From assembly GCA_028641055.1 (NCBI GenBank), contig CM054060.1:159900322-159964321 (forward strand): DNA of 64,000 nt, written 5' to 3'. Positions 11,937 through 23,000 of the stretch are shown here, in pieces; the first letter of the stretch is position 1, and every line of letters starts with the position of its first letter. Both the position numbers and the translations under genes were made by a program. Below the pieces are notes generated by a model, which ran no database searches, had not been told where the DNA came from, and saw nothing but the letters and a program-made list of their open reading frames with translations. This DNA is from Alopecurus myosuroides. Its lineage: Eukaryota; Streptophyta; Magnoliopsida; Poales; Poaceae.

Positions 11937-13443
11937 TGACCGACAAGTATAGGGGGTGTATCTAGTAATTTCGATAAATAAGAGTGTTGAACCCAACGAG
12001 GAGCAGAAGGTGTTGACAAGCAATTTCGATGAAGGAATAACTGTAAATACTGAAAGATAGATTTGTAGGGGCTTTTGATATTGCAGATAAATAAAGTGCG
12101 AGTAAATAAAATATTGTAATAATAATTGCATCAAGTGGCCCAATCCTTTCTTCAGCAAAGGACAAGCTGGTGGGTTTACTTATGATTAACAAACGTTCTC
12201 GAGGACACACGGGAGGTTTCTGTCAAGTGCTTTTGTTCCATGCCGCTGAATAAACTTTAGTGTTTTGATAAGTGTTGTGTGGGTGAACCTATGCTAATGT
12301 ACCGTCCCATCCAAGACTAATACATACTTGTGATTATACCCCTTGCAAGCAACCGCAACTACAAGAAAATAATTAAGAAATAAATCTAACCACAACTTTA
12401 AACTCCGGGATCCTACCCTCCCTCGTGTAATGGTTTCCTAACGGGCGGTTTAGGTTTATGTCACTCCGACAACCCCACAGTTAGTAGCCAAATACACGAT
12501 GCATTCCCCTAGGCCCATAAATGGTGAAGTATCACGTAGTCGACGTTCACATGAGACCACTAGAAGAATAACACCAGACCTTAAATATCAAACCATTAAA
12601 TATTACTCATCATCACTTCACTACTAACAACTTGAATTCTCCCATGTCCTCAAGAACAACACGAACTACTCACAAGACATCATATGGATCATAATCCTAG
12701 GTGATATAACGGATGATAACAATCTGGTCATAAAGTGAAAACACCGATAAATCTCATAAGCATCAACTACTAACAAGTAATCCACACCGGGAGAGAGATC
12801 TAATGTAAAACAACGATAGATGACCCTAATTGTTAAAGCGGGATGACGGTGGATGATGAGGGTGATGGTGCTGGTGGTGATGATGATGATGATGACGATC
12901 TTGATGATGCCCGGAGTGATAACGGTGTCGATGGCGGTGATTTCCCCACTCCGGAAAGGAATTTCCCCGACAGATTTCTCCCTGCCAGAGAGCTTTTCTA
13001 TCTCGGGTGTTTTCCGCCCCGAGGAGGCGGCGGAATAATTTTTCGATGATGGTCTGAGGCTTAGGGTTCCCTGGGGGTCAAGTACGCGAAAGACTTCGAC
13101 CAGAGGTGGGCCAGGGTGGCCACACCACCTGGTGGCGTGGCCAGGGGGCGCCACCTCATGGTGTGGGCCCCTGGTGGCCCCCCTGTGGCTCCCCTTCTGG
13201 CTGGACTCCTCCTTTGAACTTCTAAGACACCTCCGGTGTCCCTCTTCTTCTTCTGATCTTCTAACATATGGTATCTCGACGGTGCTTTTTCCATCAGATT
13301 TCTGGTCCCGGTGTTTATTCTCCAAAAATTATGAAACATACAAAATAAGATAAAATAACATAAGGGATGCATCATAACATGAAATATATCGATGAATAAC
13401 AAAAAATTATGCTATAAAATAGTGATGCAAAATGGACGTATCA
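11937..13443 (-). repeat. 5' LTR of Athila B, 1507 bp
   Basis: Minus strand starts TGATACGTCC at 13443 and ends CTTGTCGGTCA at 11937, followed by the tRNA-Asp PBS. The TGATACGT start is shared with all Athila LTRs here (A, G, H). Between 12840 and 12915 is a GAT/GGT-rich low-complexity run, and 13060-13200 is the GC-rich block typical of grass Athila LTRs. Short frames in this LTR are low-complexity artefacts. Confidence 0.85.
12840..12915. repeat. GAT/GGT-rich low-complexity tract in B LTR
   Basis: Imperfect GAT and GGT triplets, read on the plus strand, within the LTR of B. It creates spurious acidic frames. Confidence 0.75.
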
Positions 13444-14232
13444 GTGTCTCGTTTTGTGCAGAAAAATCAACTTTTAAGAAATTGCCCGGAATAGAACCCA
13501 GTGACCTTATTTCACTCGAAGATCCCCGGAGCCAGAAGGAGACTCGGAGGGGGGAAGGAGGGGCCCCACAACACCCCTGGGCGTGCCCCCTAAGGCCACG
13601 CCTACAGATGGTGTGGTGGCCCCAGGCACCCCCCCGGCTCCCCTTTCGACTACTTATGCCCCGTAACCTAAAAACCGACGGGGGTTTGTCATATTCCAGA
13701 GAAACACATCACAGCGCCGCCGCCACCTCGAAACCTATTTCGGTGATCAGAAGTTCCTGTTCCGGCGCCCTGCCGAGACGAGGATTCGGAGGAGATCATT
13801 GCCATCGTGACCGCCACCACTTCTCCATCAACCATCCATGATTCACCCATCCATGTGTGAGTAATCCCCGCTATAGCCTGAGAGGGATAGAAGGGATTGG
13901 ATGATATCGTTCATGTAATAATGCCAGATTATTAGGGCATAGTGCCTAGTATCCATTGTTAGTTTTTTCTACCGTTGTTGCAACTTGTTATGCTTAATGC
14001 TTGTCACTAGGGCCCGAGTGCCATGATCTCAGATATGAACATGTTATTGTTTCATGAGTATAATTATCTTTCTTGATCATATCTGCAAGTTGTTTTCACA
14101 CATCGTTGTCTGGAACCCGAGGCCCCAAAGTGATAGAAATTGGGACAACCGGAGAGGATGGATGTGATGTGAGGATCACGTCTGTTCACGGAGTGTTAAT
14201 GTTTTTCTCCGGTGCTTTATTAAAAGGAGAAC
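13444..14232 (+). repeat. 5' LTR of Athila A, first visible segment
   Basis: Aligns with 51617 onward of the 3' LTR: GTGTCTCGTTTT, the GC-rich block around 13540-13640, the run CTCCATCAACCATCCATGATT, and GGCCCGAGTGCCATGATCTC. It breaks at 14232 after AGAAC, where Retand E begins, and resumes at 42675 with AGAAC again. The small plus-strand frames here are not genes. Confidence 0.88.
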
Positions 14233-14661
14233 TGTCACGGGATATTCACGACAGACATTACCGGGGGTAACTTAGATTGGGGCGAATCGACTCTGATGTT
14301 TGGGAGAGGGTTTAGCTCAGAGGAAATCATGTCAACTAGCTATCTAGGGTTCCTGGCTATAATGTCGCCGAAACTCCAATCTGGGGTTACAAGCTCGAAT
14401 CCTTCTCTTTCTCTCAAAACTCAAGAGCCTGGTCTCTTTGCCCTAGAAGCCGGTTTATGTAACCCCCGGCTTCCTAACTTTCCATACAAGGTACTTTCCA
14501 GAATCCCACTCAGGATCCGCGCATAACCCTAAATCCCCTACCGTGACCCCCAAGGTACGAGTTACAAGGCCCGCGCTCCCTTTCAGGTCTTCTAGAACTT
14601 CCTTCCTCTTGGGACGGGTCTCGCCCAGACATGGGCCTACCGGGTTATCATCCCCCCAACA
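14233..14661 (-). repeat. 3' LTR of Retand E, 429 bp
   Basis: Minus strand begins TGTTGGGGGGATGATAACC at 14661 and ends GTGAATATCCCGTGACA at 14233. It aligns along its full length with 42222-42674 except for scattered substitutions and a 24-base tandem duplication present only in the other copy. Confidence 0.93.
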
Positions 14662-15063
14662 CTAGTCCCCAGAATAGCTTGGGCATCTTGGAACCAACCA
14701 CGAAGCGCATGCTATTCCCTGAAAAACAATACACATTTATATCCATGACATGACGGGTTAGATTGCTTTTAACTACAGCCAGGCCTGCTCTTTTGGCGGT
14801 CCATATAATAACCCGATTTCCATTTGAGCCGGGTATCGCGCCTTGGATCACATTCCCAAGGGCACATTCTATAACCCGGCTCTCATCTTCTCCACTTAAT
14901 CAGTCCGAGTAATAGTTCTCAAGTCCGGATCTTTAGGCGGGCTTAACTGACTCGGCCATTCCGCCATAATTCCTGAAATCCTTATCCAAGAGATTACGAA
15001 CCGGATCTTATCTTTCCGCAAATCACTAAACTTACCGTTGGACCCCTAGGGTTTCACTACGCC
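14662..15063. other. E: segment between 3' LTR and antisense promoter
   Basis: About 400 bases. The minus strand next to the LTR reads CTGGGGACTAG, the likely but weak polypurine tract. The rest should hold upstream promoter sequence for the antisense gene starting near 15064. I see no coding frame. AACCCGG and CCGGGTT-like motifs recur, as throughout element E. Confidence 0.45.
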
Positions 15064-15093
15064 TATAAATAGGCCCTAGGGAGCAAACCCTAA
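15064..15093 (+). promoter_or_regulatory. TATA box and telo-box of the antisense gene in E
   Basis: TATAAATA at 15064-15071 fits the plant TATA consensus, and a telo-box AAACCCTAA follows at 15085-15093, near the expected transcription start. A GC-rich leader, a GT-AG intron (15389-15510) and an ATG at 15521 lie downstream on the same strand. Their order supports a real core promoter reading against the retrotransposon. Confidence 0.7.
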
Positions 15094-15388
15094 ATCTCAA
15101 ACGGCTCCCTTCTATCTCCTTCTTCCTCTCGCTCGCCACTCGCACCCGGGCGCTCAAGCTCAACCCTAGCCACCCGATCCGCACGCGCGCCGTCAAGCTC
15201 AGTCACCGGACGCCGCTCCGCATCTCCGCCTTGCGCCAGTGGAGCTCGCCGGACATTACTCGAACAACCTCGCCGCGCCATTGGAGCCCGGGAGCAAGCT
15301 TGGATCCAGACCGCGCGCTGCTGCCGCCGCCGTCTCCAAGGACCAAGCCACCACCGCCGCGCCGCCAAGCTCCACTCCCCGTTTTCCG

Positions 15389-15510
15389 GTAAGCACCTTC
15401 TAGATCTAAATAGTAGATGCATTTTTCAGGTTCTTATCTTAATGTTCATCGCGTGCACATCTCTTTCTTATTTTTCCCTAGATTTATCCTTGTTTTTCAA
15501 TTTCTTCTAG
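15389..15510 (+). other. Predicted 5' UTR intron of the antisense gene
   Basis: Donor TCCG|GTAAGC at 15389 and acceptor TTTCTTCTAG ending at 15510 after a pyrimidine-rich tract, ten bases before the ATG at 15521. The upstream exon is GC-rich and the intron AT-rich, as is usual for grass 5' UTR introns. Confidence 0.6.
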
Positions 15511-15520
15511 ATCCATTTCC

Positions 15521-18500
15521 ATGGCTCCCAAGGCTAGCACCAAGTCCAAGGGAAAAAACCCGGCTTTGAAGCAAAAGCCAGGTCAGTCGATCTCAGTCAA
15601 CTGGGCTAGGTCGACTGTCACCAGGGCCAAGCTGGAGGAATTAGCCGAGTTAGGTGTCCTGCCCGCAGAGTCGTAAATCTCCTGGAGAGCGCCCGGGGAA
15701 AAGACCCTGCCTTCACCCGGCTCAGGTGAAGTCGTTGTTTTCCTCGGGCACGTGATCCGGGGTTTCCGCCCCCCGGGTCATCCTTTCTTTCGCGATCTCC
15801 TTGACCATTATAAACTCTGATTTTTCGACATTGGTCCTAACTCGATTTTGAATATCTGCCACTTTATCGTTCTTTGCGTGGCCTATCTTTGCATTTCCCC
15901 AAATCTTGCCTTGTTTTTAGAGCTCTTTCAATGCAAGCCCTACCGAGAGAGCACGGACGGACCCCTCCTCGTCTGTGTGTGTGTGTGTGTGTGTGGGGGG
16001 GGGGGTGTCCATTCAGAGACGTAAAAATTCTCTGATGCCGACTCTCAGCCTTCACACTCACGTGAAGCACTGGCAGAAAACCTTTTTCTACTGCAAAGAT
16101 ACATCCATACCCGGCGAGAAGCCCTTGCCGGGTTTCTCTGTCGAGACCCTCTCACTTAGCGACAACCTTAGCTCGTTCGCACCGGATGCCGACAGACAAT
16201 CCATCCAACCTCTCCTCCACAAGCTAGCAGTTCTTGCTGCCCATGGTCTTTGCGGGCTAAACTTAATTAAAACCTGGGTTAGCTGTAGAATCCAACCAAA
16301 CAGTGTCCGCTCCAAACTCATCTGTGAGTATTCGGGTCACCTAACCGATTCTCTCCGATACTCGGAGAAATCATACCCGGCCGCGGATATCAATAGGTCC
16401 ATGAAGAACTTCTTGGCCGAGAAAGTAGATGTCATCAAGAGCATCTCCGGACTCGGTCCTTTCACCCGCTCTAACCCGGCTCCTCCAGTAAGAACCGGCT
16501 AACACCTTCTATACCGACTAATTTTTCTTACATACACATACTAACTTTTACCTCTGTTGTTTCTCACCCAGGAAACCGATGCGTTTTGGAAGATTATCAC
16601 CCCTCCCTCTTCTGAAAACTCGGAGGAGGAAGAACCGAGTGACAGCAATGAAGGTCATTCCGAGTCACTACTTAATAGATACTTTGTTAATCTATTAGAC
16701 CAAAATTCTCCTCCTTCCGACAATGCCCCACAATCACCAGCACTAGCTGATAAGGACGGCTCTCAATCGGAGGAGAGCGAGGTAGAGCTGGAGGTTGAGG
16801 TGGGCCAGAAGAGGAAACCCAGAGGAGTTACTTTCAAGGTGCCGTACTCCTCCATGACCTCAGAGCCGTACTCCTATGCCGGTATGTGCAAACTTAACAG
16901 GTATCTAACCACTATATCATCTCTGAAGGACACAACTCCAGCCAAGCGACGGGCAACCCGGACTTCTCCGGGTGACGATCCCCTCAACCCCGGGATCCCT
17001 ATGTCGCCTGCTCGCCGAGCCGGTACTCCTTCAACTTATTCTGCCCACATTCCTCGAAAATATCCATCCCCAAATCATCCGTTAGCTGGGCAGCTCTGAG
17101 TCTCACTTTCCAATTCTTTATCAGTGTCTTCCGGGTCTAGTAATGATCTTCCGGGCGACTTTGTCATGAATACCGGGTAATTCGCATGCCTTATTCGCCA
17201 ATGTCTCTATATTTTCCGCAGTTTCCCTCTATCGCTTACTAACTTTTTGTTTTTCTTTCCTCTGAGCCAAGGTCACACTTAGTGACCAGGAGGAAACCCC
17301 TGTTGATAACCCGGCGATGGAAGACCCGGAGAGCGCCATTAAGCCCCCATGCGTTGAAGAGCAAGAGCTGGATGACACGGCCATTCCCAGGACCGAGACT
17401 CCTCCGCCCACGCGTCAGTCGGCTGATCCCGGCATCGAGTATCTTGGGACGCAAAGGGCAGCTCCTGCTCCCAATACCCAGGCAACCAGAGTCGACCCCC
17501 TCAAACAGGAGGCGACCCCACCACCGGGTAATCAGGACCCCAGCTCTTCCAGGCCGGCTCTGAGCGGCCTTGATTTTGAAAAGATATTAAAGGATTACCA
17601 CTCCCTGAAAGCAACTGAAGAGGGGATTATCGAGTCTCTGGCGGCTGAGCATCAGGTTAGTTTAAGTAATACTATTTACGTACTCATCCTAGTCCCCAAG
17701 TTCCGGGTGAACTGTCAACAATTTATTCGGTACTTTTGCGGCTATACAACTTTTCGCGTGCAACTTTATCCTATTGCCGACTGATATTTCCTTGTCTTTT
17801 TTCAGGCTTATATGACCCGGACGGATGAAATGTTGGCAAAAACCAACGAACTCCTGCAAGCTGAGACCAAACTTCGTGAAGACCTGGAAGCCGAGGTGAA
17901 AGAGCTTTCTAAGCGGTGCAAGAAGTACAAGAAGAAACTCCATAATGCTGAGGAGCTTTTGAACAAACTCTCAACTTTTATTGCCGATACTTATAAGTCC
18001 ATCGTTGGTAAAGCACATCTATACTCCTGATTATCACTCGAATTTTTCATTTTAGAGGGTTTTTGGCCCGAGTCTCACCACCTTGCTTTTCTTTTTGTAC
18101 TGCAGGTCCGGGTGAAGTTGCTGGGGAACATGATGATCTCAAGAAGCTGAAGATACTCAAAACTGTCATCCGACAATTCTCAGCGGGGACAAAGTGGACC
18201 CTCGAAGCTGTGAAGTGGACCGACACTTATGGCGGCGTAACCCAGATGCTTGAAGCATACTCGACAATCCCTGACTGGATTGATATCTGGAAACGCTCGG
18301 CGTGCCGAGTTGGAGTGATACGTGGTATTGCATTGGCCAAAGCCTACTATCCGAAAATTGAGCCGGCAACGCTTGTGAATGGATTTCCTGAGTTTAATAC
18401 TGATGGTTCGAAGTTCACAGCAAAGGACCTCAAAGTCATCAATACTCAAATTCATCACTCGGCCAGCTTGATTGCCGAGAAGCTCGATGTAAACAAGCTT

Positions 18501-18768
18501 ACCCCTTCCGTACAACGCTGAAGATAAGCCGGTACCCTCTGATTTCCCTGCTCCCTTTGATATATTGACTCGGTACAAGGAAGAGGTCGCCAAGAAGAAA
18601 GCCGGGACCGGTTCTGCACCAGCGTCGTCGACTCCAGTTGTTCCTCCTCCAGCTCGCGCTGATTCCGCGGTTGACCCGGACACAGAGGCAGAGAAAGCCA
18701 TAGAGGAGAACACTGAAGACCCGGCTTCCAAGACCACCCTTGATGACTCGGCTATGGACGCCGAGTAA
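15521..18768 (+). pseudogene. Antisense gene of Retand E: Transposase_28-like protein, spliced, decayed
   Basis: Runs against E between pol and its 3' LTR. From the ATG at 15521 (MAPKASTKSK) the frame gives SWRAPGEKTLPSPGSGEVVV and DIGPNSILNICHF, then in a second frame HVKHWQKTFFYCKDTS and IKTWVSCRIQP. I recognise this as the plant 'putative gypsy type transposon' domain (Transposase_28, PF04195). Predicted introns are 16488-16571, one ending 17289 (donor unclear), 17656-17805 and 18008-18105, all with good GT/AG sites. The exon at 17806-18007 is a coiled coil (AETKLREDLEAEVKELSKR); the last exon is acidic and ends at 18768. Breaks are TAA at 15674, TGA at 15818, a shift at the GT/G run near 15974-16005 and one near 18505. 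Its biochemical role is unknown. Confidence 0.8.
15974..16005. repeat. (GT)n plus G11 microsatellite inside the antisense gene
   Basis: About eleven GT units followed by eleven G on the plus strand. It interrupts the domain coding sequence at a place where the protein reads LLVC...GGVSIQ, and changes the reading frame. Confidence 0.9.
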
Positions 18769-19019
18769 TGTTCTCGTCTTTACCAACAAACACTCATTCG
18801 GCCAATAGGCATTGTAATATGCCTGTTACACTTGTTTATTTGATAGTGCGCCTGTGCACTTTTGATACTAATCCTTTGGTTTGTAATACGTTTAAACTTC
18901 TATGGCTTTGATGGCCCTTCTGGTCATCCATTTGGTATGCACTTTTCGACCTTATGTTTGCATATTTTTGCTTTTGGTATACATTTCTTTGCAATGGGTA
19001 CCGAGTCCGGATTGCAGGA

Positions 19020-19260
19020 TCGTGAAGATTTTCTTCCAAGTCCCCAAGACCCGGACTTTGGGTTGAGGGTTTTCTGGCTTGGGAAACTTTGCTTCTTAAG
19101 TCGCCAAGACCCCAAGACCCGGACTTTGGGTCTTGGGATTATTGGCTTAGGAATTTTTTCCGCTTTCTCAAGTCCCCAAGTCCCTGAGACCCGGGTTTGG
19201 GGTCTGGAAGTTGATGGATCTAGGAAAACCTTTTATTTTCTCCAAGTCCTCGACCGTACC
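19020..19260. repeat. Imperfect tandem repeats in the 3' untranslated part of E
   Basis: Three to four degenerate units of roughly 70-80 bases containing CCAAGACCCGGACTTTGGGT and TTGGGAAACTTT-like segments. They lie between the end of pol and the antisense gene. Tandem repeats at this place are common in Tat-lineage elements. Confidence 0.7.
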
Positions 19261-19904
19261 ACTATCCTTTATATACTTTGAAGTTTATGCTTAATATATT
19301 GTGAGTTTCCGGCTATTGCCTTTACTCTGCATAACTTATGGTTTGGATGACCCTCTTTGTTGTAAGCCGGCTTTCGCGTGGGTACTCAATGTTGCTATAA
19401 CTCTATGAAAACAGGGCCAGGAAAGTCCCCATGGGCATCATGACTGATTGAATTTATAGGCTAGCAAAACATGCCACTTTGTTGCGAGTCACATCAAGCT
19501 TAAACAGGAAAGGCCAAGAAAAGTTTGGCTCTATTGTCCAGGTTATGAGATTGCAACTGTACTTATTACAAGTAATCAACCCTCATACCTTAATGGCATC
19601 GTGGCCGGGTCTGAGTTTGTAACTGTGCTATTCAAGCAATCAACCCCCAAGACCTAGGTATATGCTATGCAATAGTAGGATTTACAGACAACTTGACGTA
19701 AAAACAAAAGGTGCGTAAACTTGAAACTATATTTCTTACAATTGGGATGATTACAGTTAACTGAACGTAATATACTTACCTGATATGAATCATGATCAAA
19801 CATAGAAAATTATGCAAAGAAACAACAAAAATACAGGAAACACAGGAACTATAATGATTTGACCATCTCTTTATTGATATGAAAAGGTTAGGTCAGCAGG
19901 CCGC

Positions 19905-19985
19905 CTCATTAAAAACCCTCCAGTCCCCTTAGGTACCTTGGATAGGAAAAGAGTGCGTCTGAAACCTGCTGCCTGTTACATCGTG
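19905..19985 (-). other. Conserved 3' UTR motif shared with the LINE
   Basis: The plus strand reads ATTAAAAACCC, then CCCCTTAGGTACCTTGG, then AAAAGAGTGCGT and AAACCTGCTGCC. The same blocks in the same order occur at 55066-55145 downstream of the LINE RNase H. In both elements the motif lies on the transcript-sense strand just after the pol stop. Confidence 0.75.
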
Positions 19986-20057
19986 CAATACAATTTGCAA
20001 GCCGATCTTATGCTAAGTGTAGTAGGGACGTAGCTGAGCCACGTTCCATGGTCTTTC

Positions 20058-23000
20058 TCACTCTTGCATAGATGAAGTGGTATGGGCAGTGTCATTGGCA
20101 GTATCCGACTCTTCCCTTGCATCTATTAAGTAGTATGATCCATTGTGCAAATTCCGGCTTATGATGAACGTGCCCTCCCATGGGGGGATAGCTTGTGCTT
20201 TCCTTCCTTGGATTGTACTAAGCGCAACACCAGGTCTCCTTCCTGGAAAACACGGGTTTTGACTCGGCGACTGTGATACCTCCTCAAGTACTGCTGATAT
20301 ATAGCTGATCGCTTCAAAGCTTGCTCCCTGTGCTCTTCTAACATGTCCACGGCGTCTTGCCGGGTCTTCTCGTTCTCCACCTCAACGTAAGTTGCCACAC
20401 GGGGCGAATCATGGATAATATCACTCGGAAGGACTGCCTCTGCACCATAAACCATAAAAAACGGGGTCATCTGAGTAGATATATTAGGTGTAGTGTTAAT
20501 TCCCCAAACCACAGAAGGTAACTCCTCCACCCATGCTCCAGCAGCTCGAAGACACGGGACTCGTAGTCGTGGTTTCAATCCTCGAAGTAACTCCTGGTTT
20601 GCTCTCTCCACCTGCCCATTGGCTTGCGGATGAGCCACAGAGGCCACATCAAGCCGGATACCGTTGTTTCCACAAAACTTCTCCATCTCTCCTAAAGACA
20701 TGTTGGTTCCATTGTCTGTGATTATGCTGTGGGGGTATCCAAATCGATGTATGATCTTCTTCAAAAATTCACAGCTGTGGCCGCCTCACAATTTGTAACA
20801 GGCATCACCTCAACCAATTTTGTGAACTTATCAATAGCCACTAGCAGATGGGTCTTTTTGCATGGAGACATGTGGAAAGGACCTACCATATCCATACCCC
20901 AAACAGCAGACGGCCAAGTCAAGGGAATCGTCCGCAACTCCATAGCCGGCACATGAGTTTGCCGAGCATACCTTTGACACCCATCGCATCTTTCTACTAA
21001 GTGCTCTGCATCTGCTATGGCCGTGAGCCAAAAGAAACCGTGCCGATATGCCTTAGCCACAAGAGATCTCGTGGAGGCATGATGTCCGCAATCACCTTCA
21101 TGAATCTCCTTCAATATTTGACGGCCTTCTTCTGGGGCTACGCAACGTAGAAAGACACCTGCAACGCTTCTCTTATAAAGTTCTCCGTTAATGATAGAGT
21201 AACCCTTTGCTCGTCTCAAGATTTGTCGGGCTAAAACCTCCTGTTGTGGTAACTCGCTCCGTAGCAGAAACGCTAGGAACGGCTCTGTCCATTCAGGGAT
21301 AGCACGTACTGCGGCCACTAACTCCAAATCCGGGTCTTGGTGAGCCACTTCTTCAGATTCGGTTCTGACAGAGGGCCGCCATAACTCGTCCAGAAAGACA
21401 TTAGGCGGAACCGACTCTCGACGCGAACCGAGTCTGGCGAGCGCATCTGATGCCTCGTTCTTTCGCCTATCGATGTGCTCCACCTGATACCCAGAAAAAG
21501 ACCCGGCTACCTTGTCCACCTCTCTGCGACATGCTACCATGGTTGCATCCTTTCTGTCCCATGTTCCTGAGACCTGCTGTACCACGAGATCCAAGTCTCC
21601 GTAGCACCTTATCCGCTTGATGTTCATTTCCTTTGCTACTCGTAGTCCATGTAACAGGGCCTCGTACTCGGCCACGTTGTTAGAGCAGTCGAAGTGAATT
21701 TGTAACACATAACTCAACTTGTCTCCTTTTGGTGATGTAAGTACCACCCCAGATCCTGACCCCTCGTACTGCTTGGAACCATCAAAATGCATCACCCAAG
21801 ACTCTGAGCTTGGCATCATTATGGTCATGCTTGGGTGTGTCCAATCGTTGATAAAATCGACTAAAGCTTGAGACTTGATCGCAGACCGGGGCTCATAGTT
21901 AATGTGGTAGTATCCCATCTCAATGGCCCACTTGGCCACCCTGCTTGTTGCGTCTGAATTTCTTATGATATCTGCCATTGGAATTGAGCTTACCACCGTG
22001 ATAGGGTGTTCCTGAAAGTATGGCTTCAATTTCTGGCTGGCCATGAATACCCCAAAGACTAGCTTTTGCCAGTGAGGGTATCGCTGCTTTGCTTCCGATA
22101 AAACCTTGCTCACATAGTAAACCGGCCTTTGCACCGGGTGATCCTTCCCATCCTCCTTGCGCTCAACCACAACCACTGCACTAACTGCCCGGGGCCCGGC
22201 CGCAACATACAATAACATAGGCTCCTTGGGACCCAGCGCATCCAGAACCGGTGCCTCAGATAACTGCTTTTTTAGAGCCTCAAATGCTTCGTCCGCCTCT
22301 TGGTCCCATACGAACTTGTCTGTTTTCTTCAAGAGTCGGTATAGGGGTATCGCTTTTTCTCCGAGCCGGGATATAAACCTGCTTAACGCGGCCACGCATC
22401 CTGTAAGCTTCTGAACATGTTTCAGCTCCTCAGGCTTTTTCAAGATCTGGATGGCTTTGATCTTTTCCGGGTTAGCTTCGATCCCCCGCTCAGAAACCAT
22501 GAAACCGAGTAACTTCCCCGCAGGAACCCCAAACACGCACTTGGTTGGGTTGAGCTTCATCTGGTATCTCCTCAGGTTCTTGAACGTTTCTTTCAGGTCA
22601 TCAATGAATGTTTCTGCTTTCCTTGTTTTGGTCACCACATCATCAACATAAGCGTGGACGTTGCGTCCAATCTGATCCTCGAAGCACTTCTGAATACACC
22701 GTTGGTATGTTGCACCTGCATTTTTCAATCCAAAGGTCATAGTTTTATAGCATAAGGCCCCAAAAGGAGTTATGAATGATGTTTTCTCCCAATCTTGCTT
22801 TTTTGGTTTTATCTGGTGATACCCGGAATAAGCATCCAGGAAGCATAATAGGCCACTTCGCGCGACCGCGTCTATGCTCTGATCTATCCTTGGAAGGGAA
22901 AATGGATCCTTTGGGCAATGCTTATTGAGACTCGTATAATCTATGCACATTCTCCACTCATTGTTCTTTTTCAGCACTAAAACCGGGTTTGCCAGCCAGT

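Larger units (their letters stand above)
9427..13443 (-). mobile_element. Element B: Athila-type Ty3/gypsy retrotransposon, 5' part
   Basis: Reading leftwards: 5' LTR (13443-11937), tRNA-Asp PBS (11922-11905), gag, protease and the first half of RT, cut at 9427 by element C. The rest of pol and the 3' LTR lie beyond the window. B is inserted in the 5' LTR of Athila A: that LTR resumes at 13444 exactly where its 3' partner reads at 51617, so 117 bases of it lie to the left, outside the window. GTGTC (13444-13448) is the visible target-site copy. Several stops and frameshifts make it defective. Confidence 0.87.
18769..20057. other. E: non-coding region between antisense gene and pol
   Basis: Serves as 3' untranslated region for both converging units: the antisense gene ending at 18768 and pol ending at 20058. 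Beyond the tandem repeats and the 19905-19985 motif shared with the LINE, I see AT-rich DNA without a convincing frame. TTGTAATATGCC and TTTGTAATACG at 18810-18890 could be plant poly(A) region for the antisense unit, but no single signal stands out. Confidence 0.5.

Noticed and set aside
12843..13049. Acidic small frames over the GAT/GGT tract
   Set aside because: Low-complexity translation inside the B LTR.
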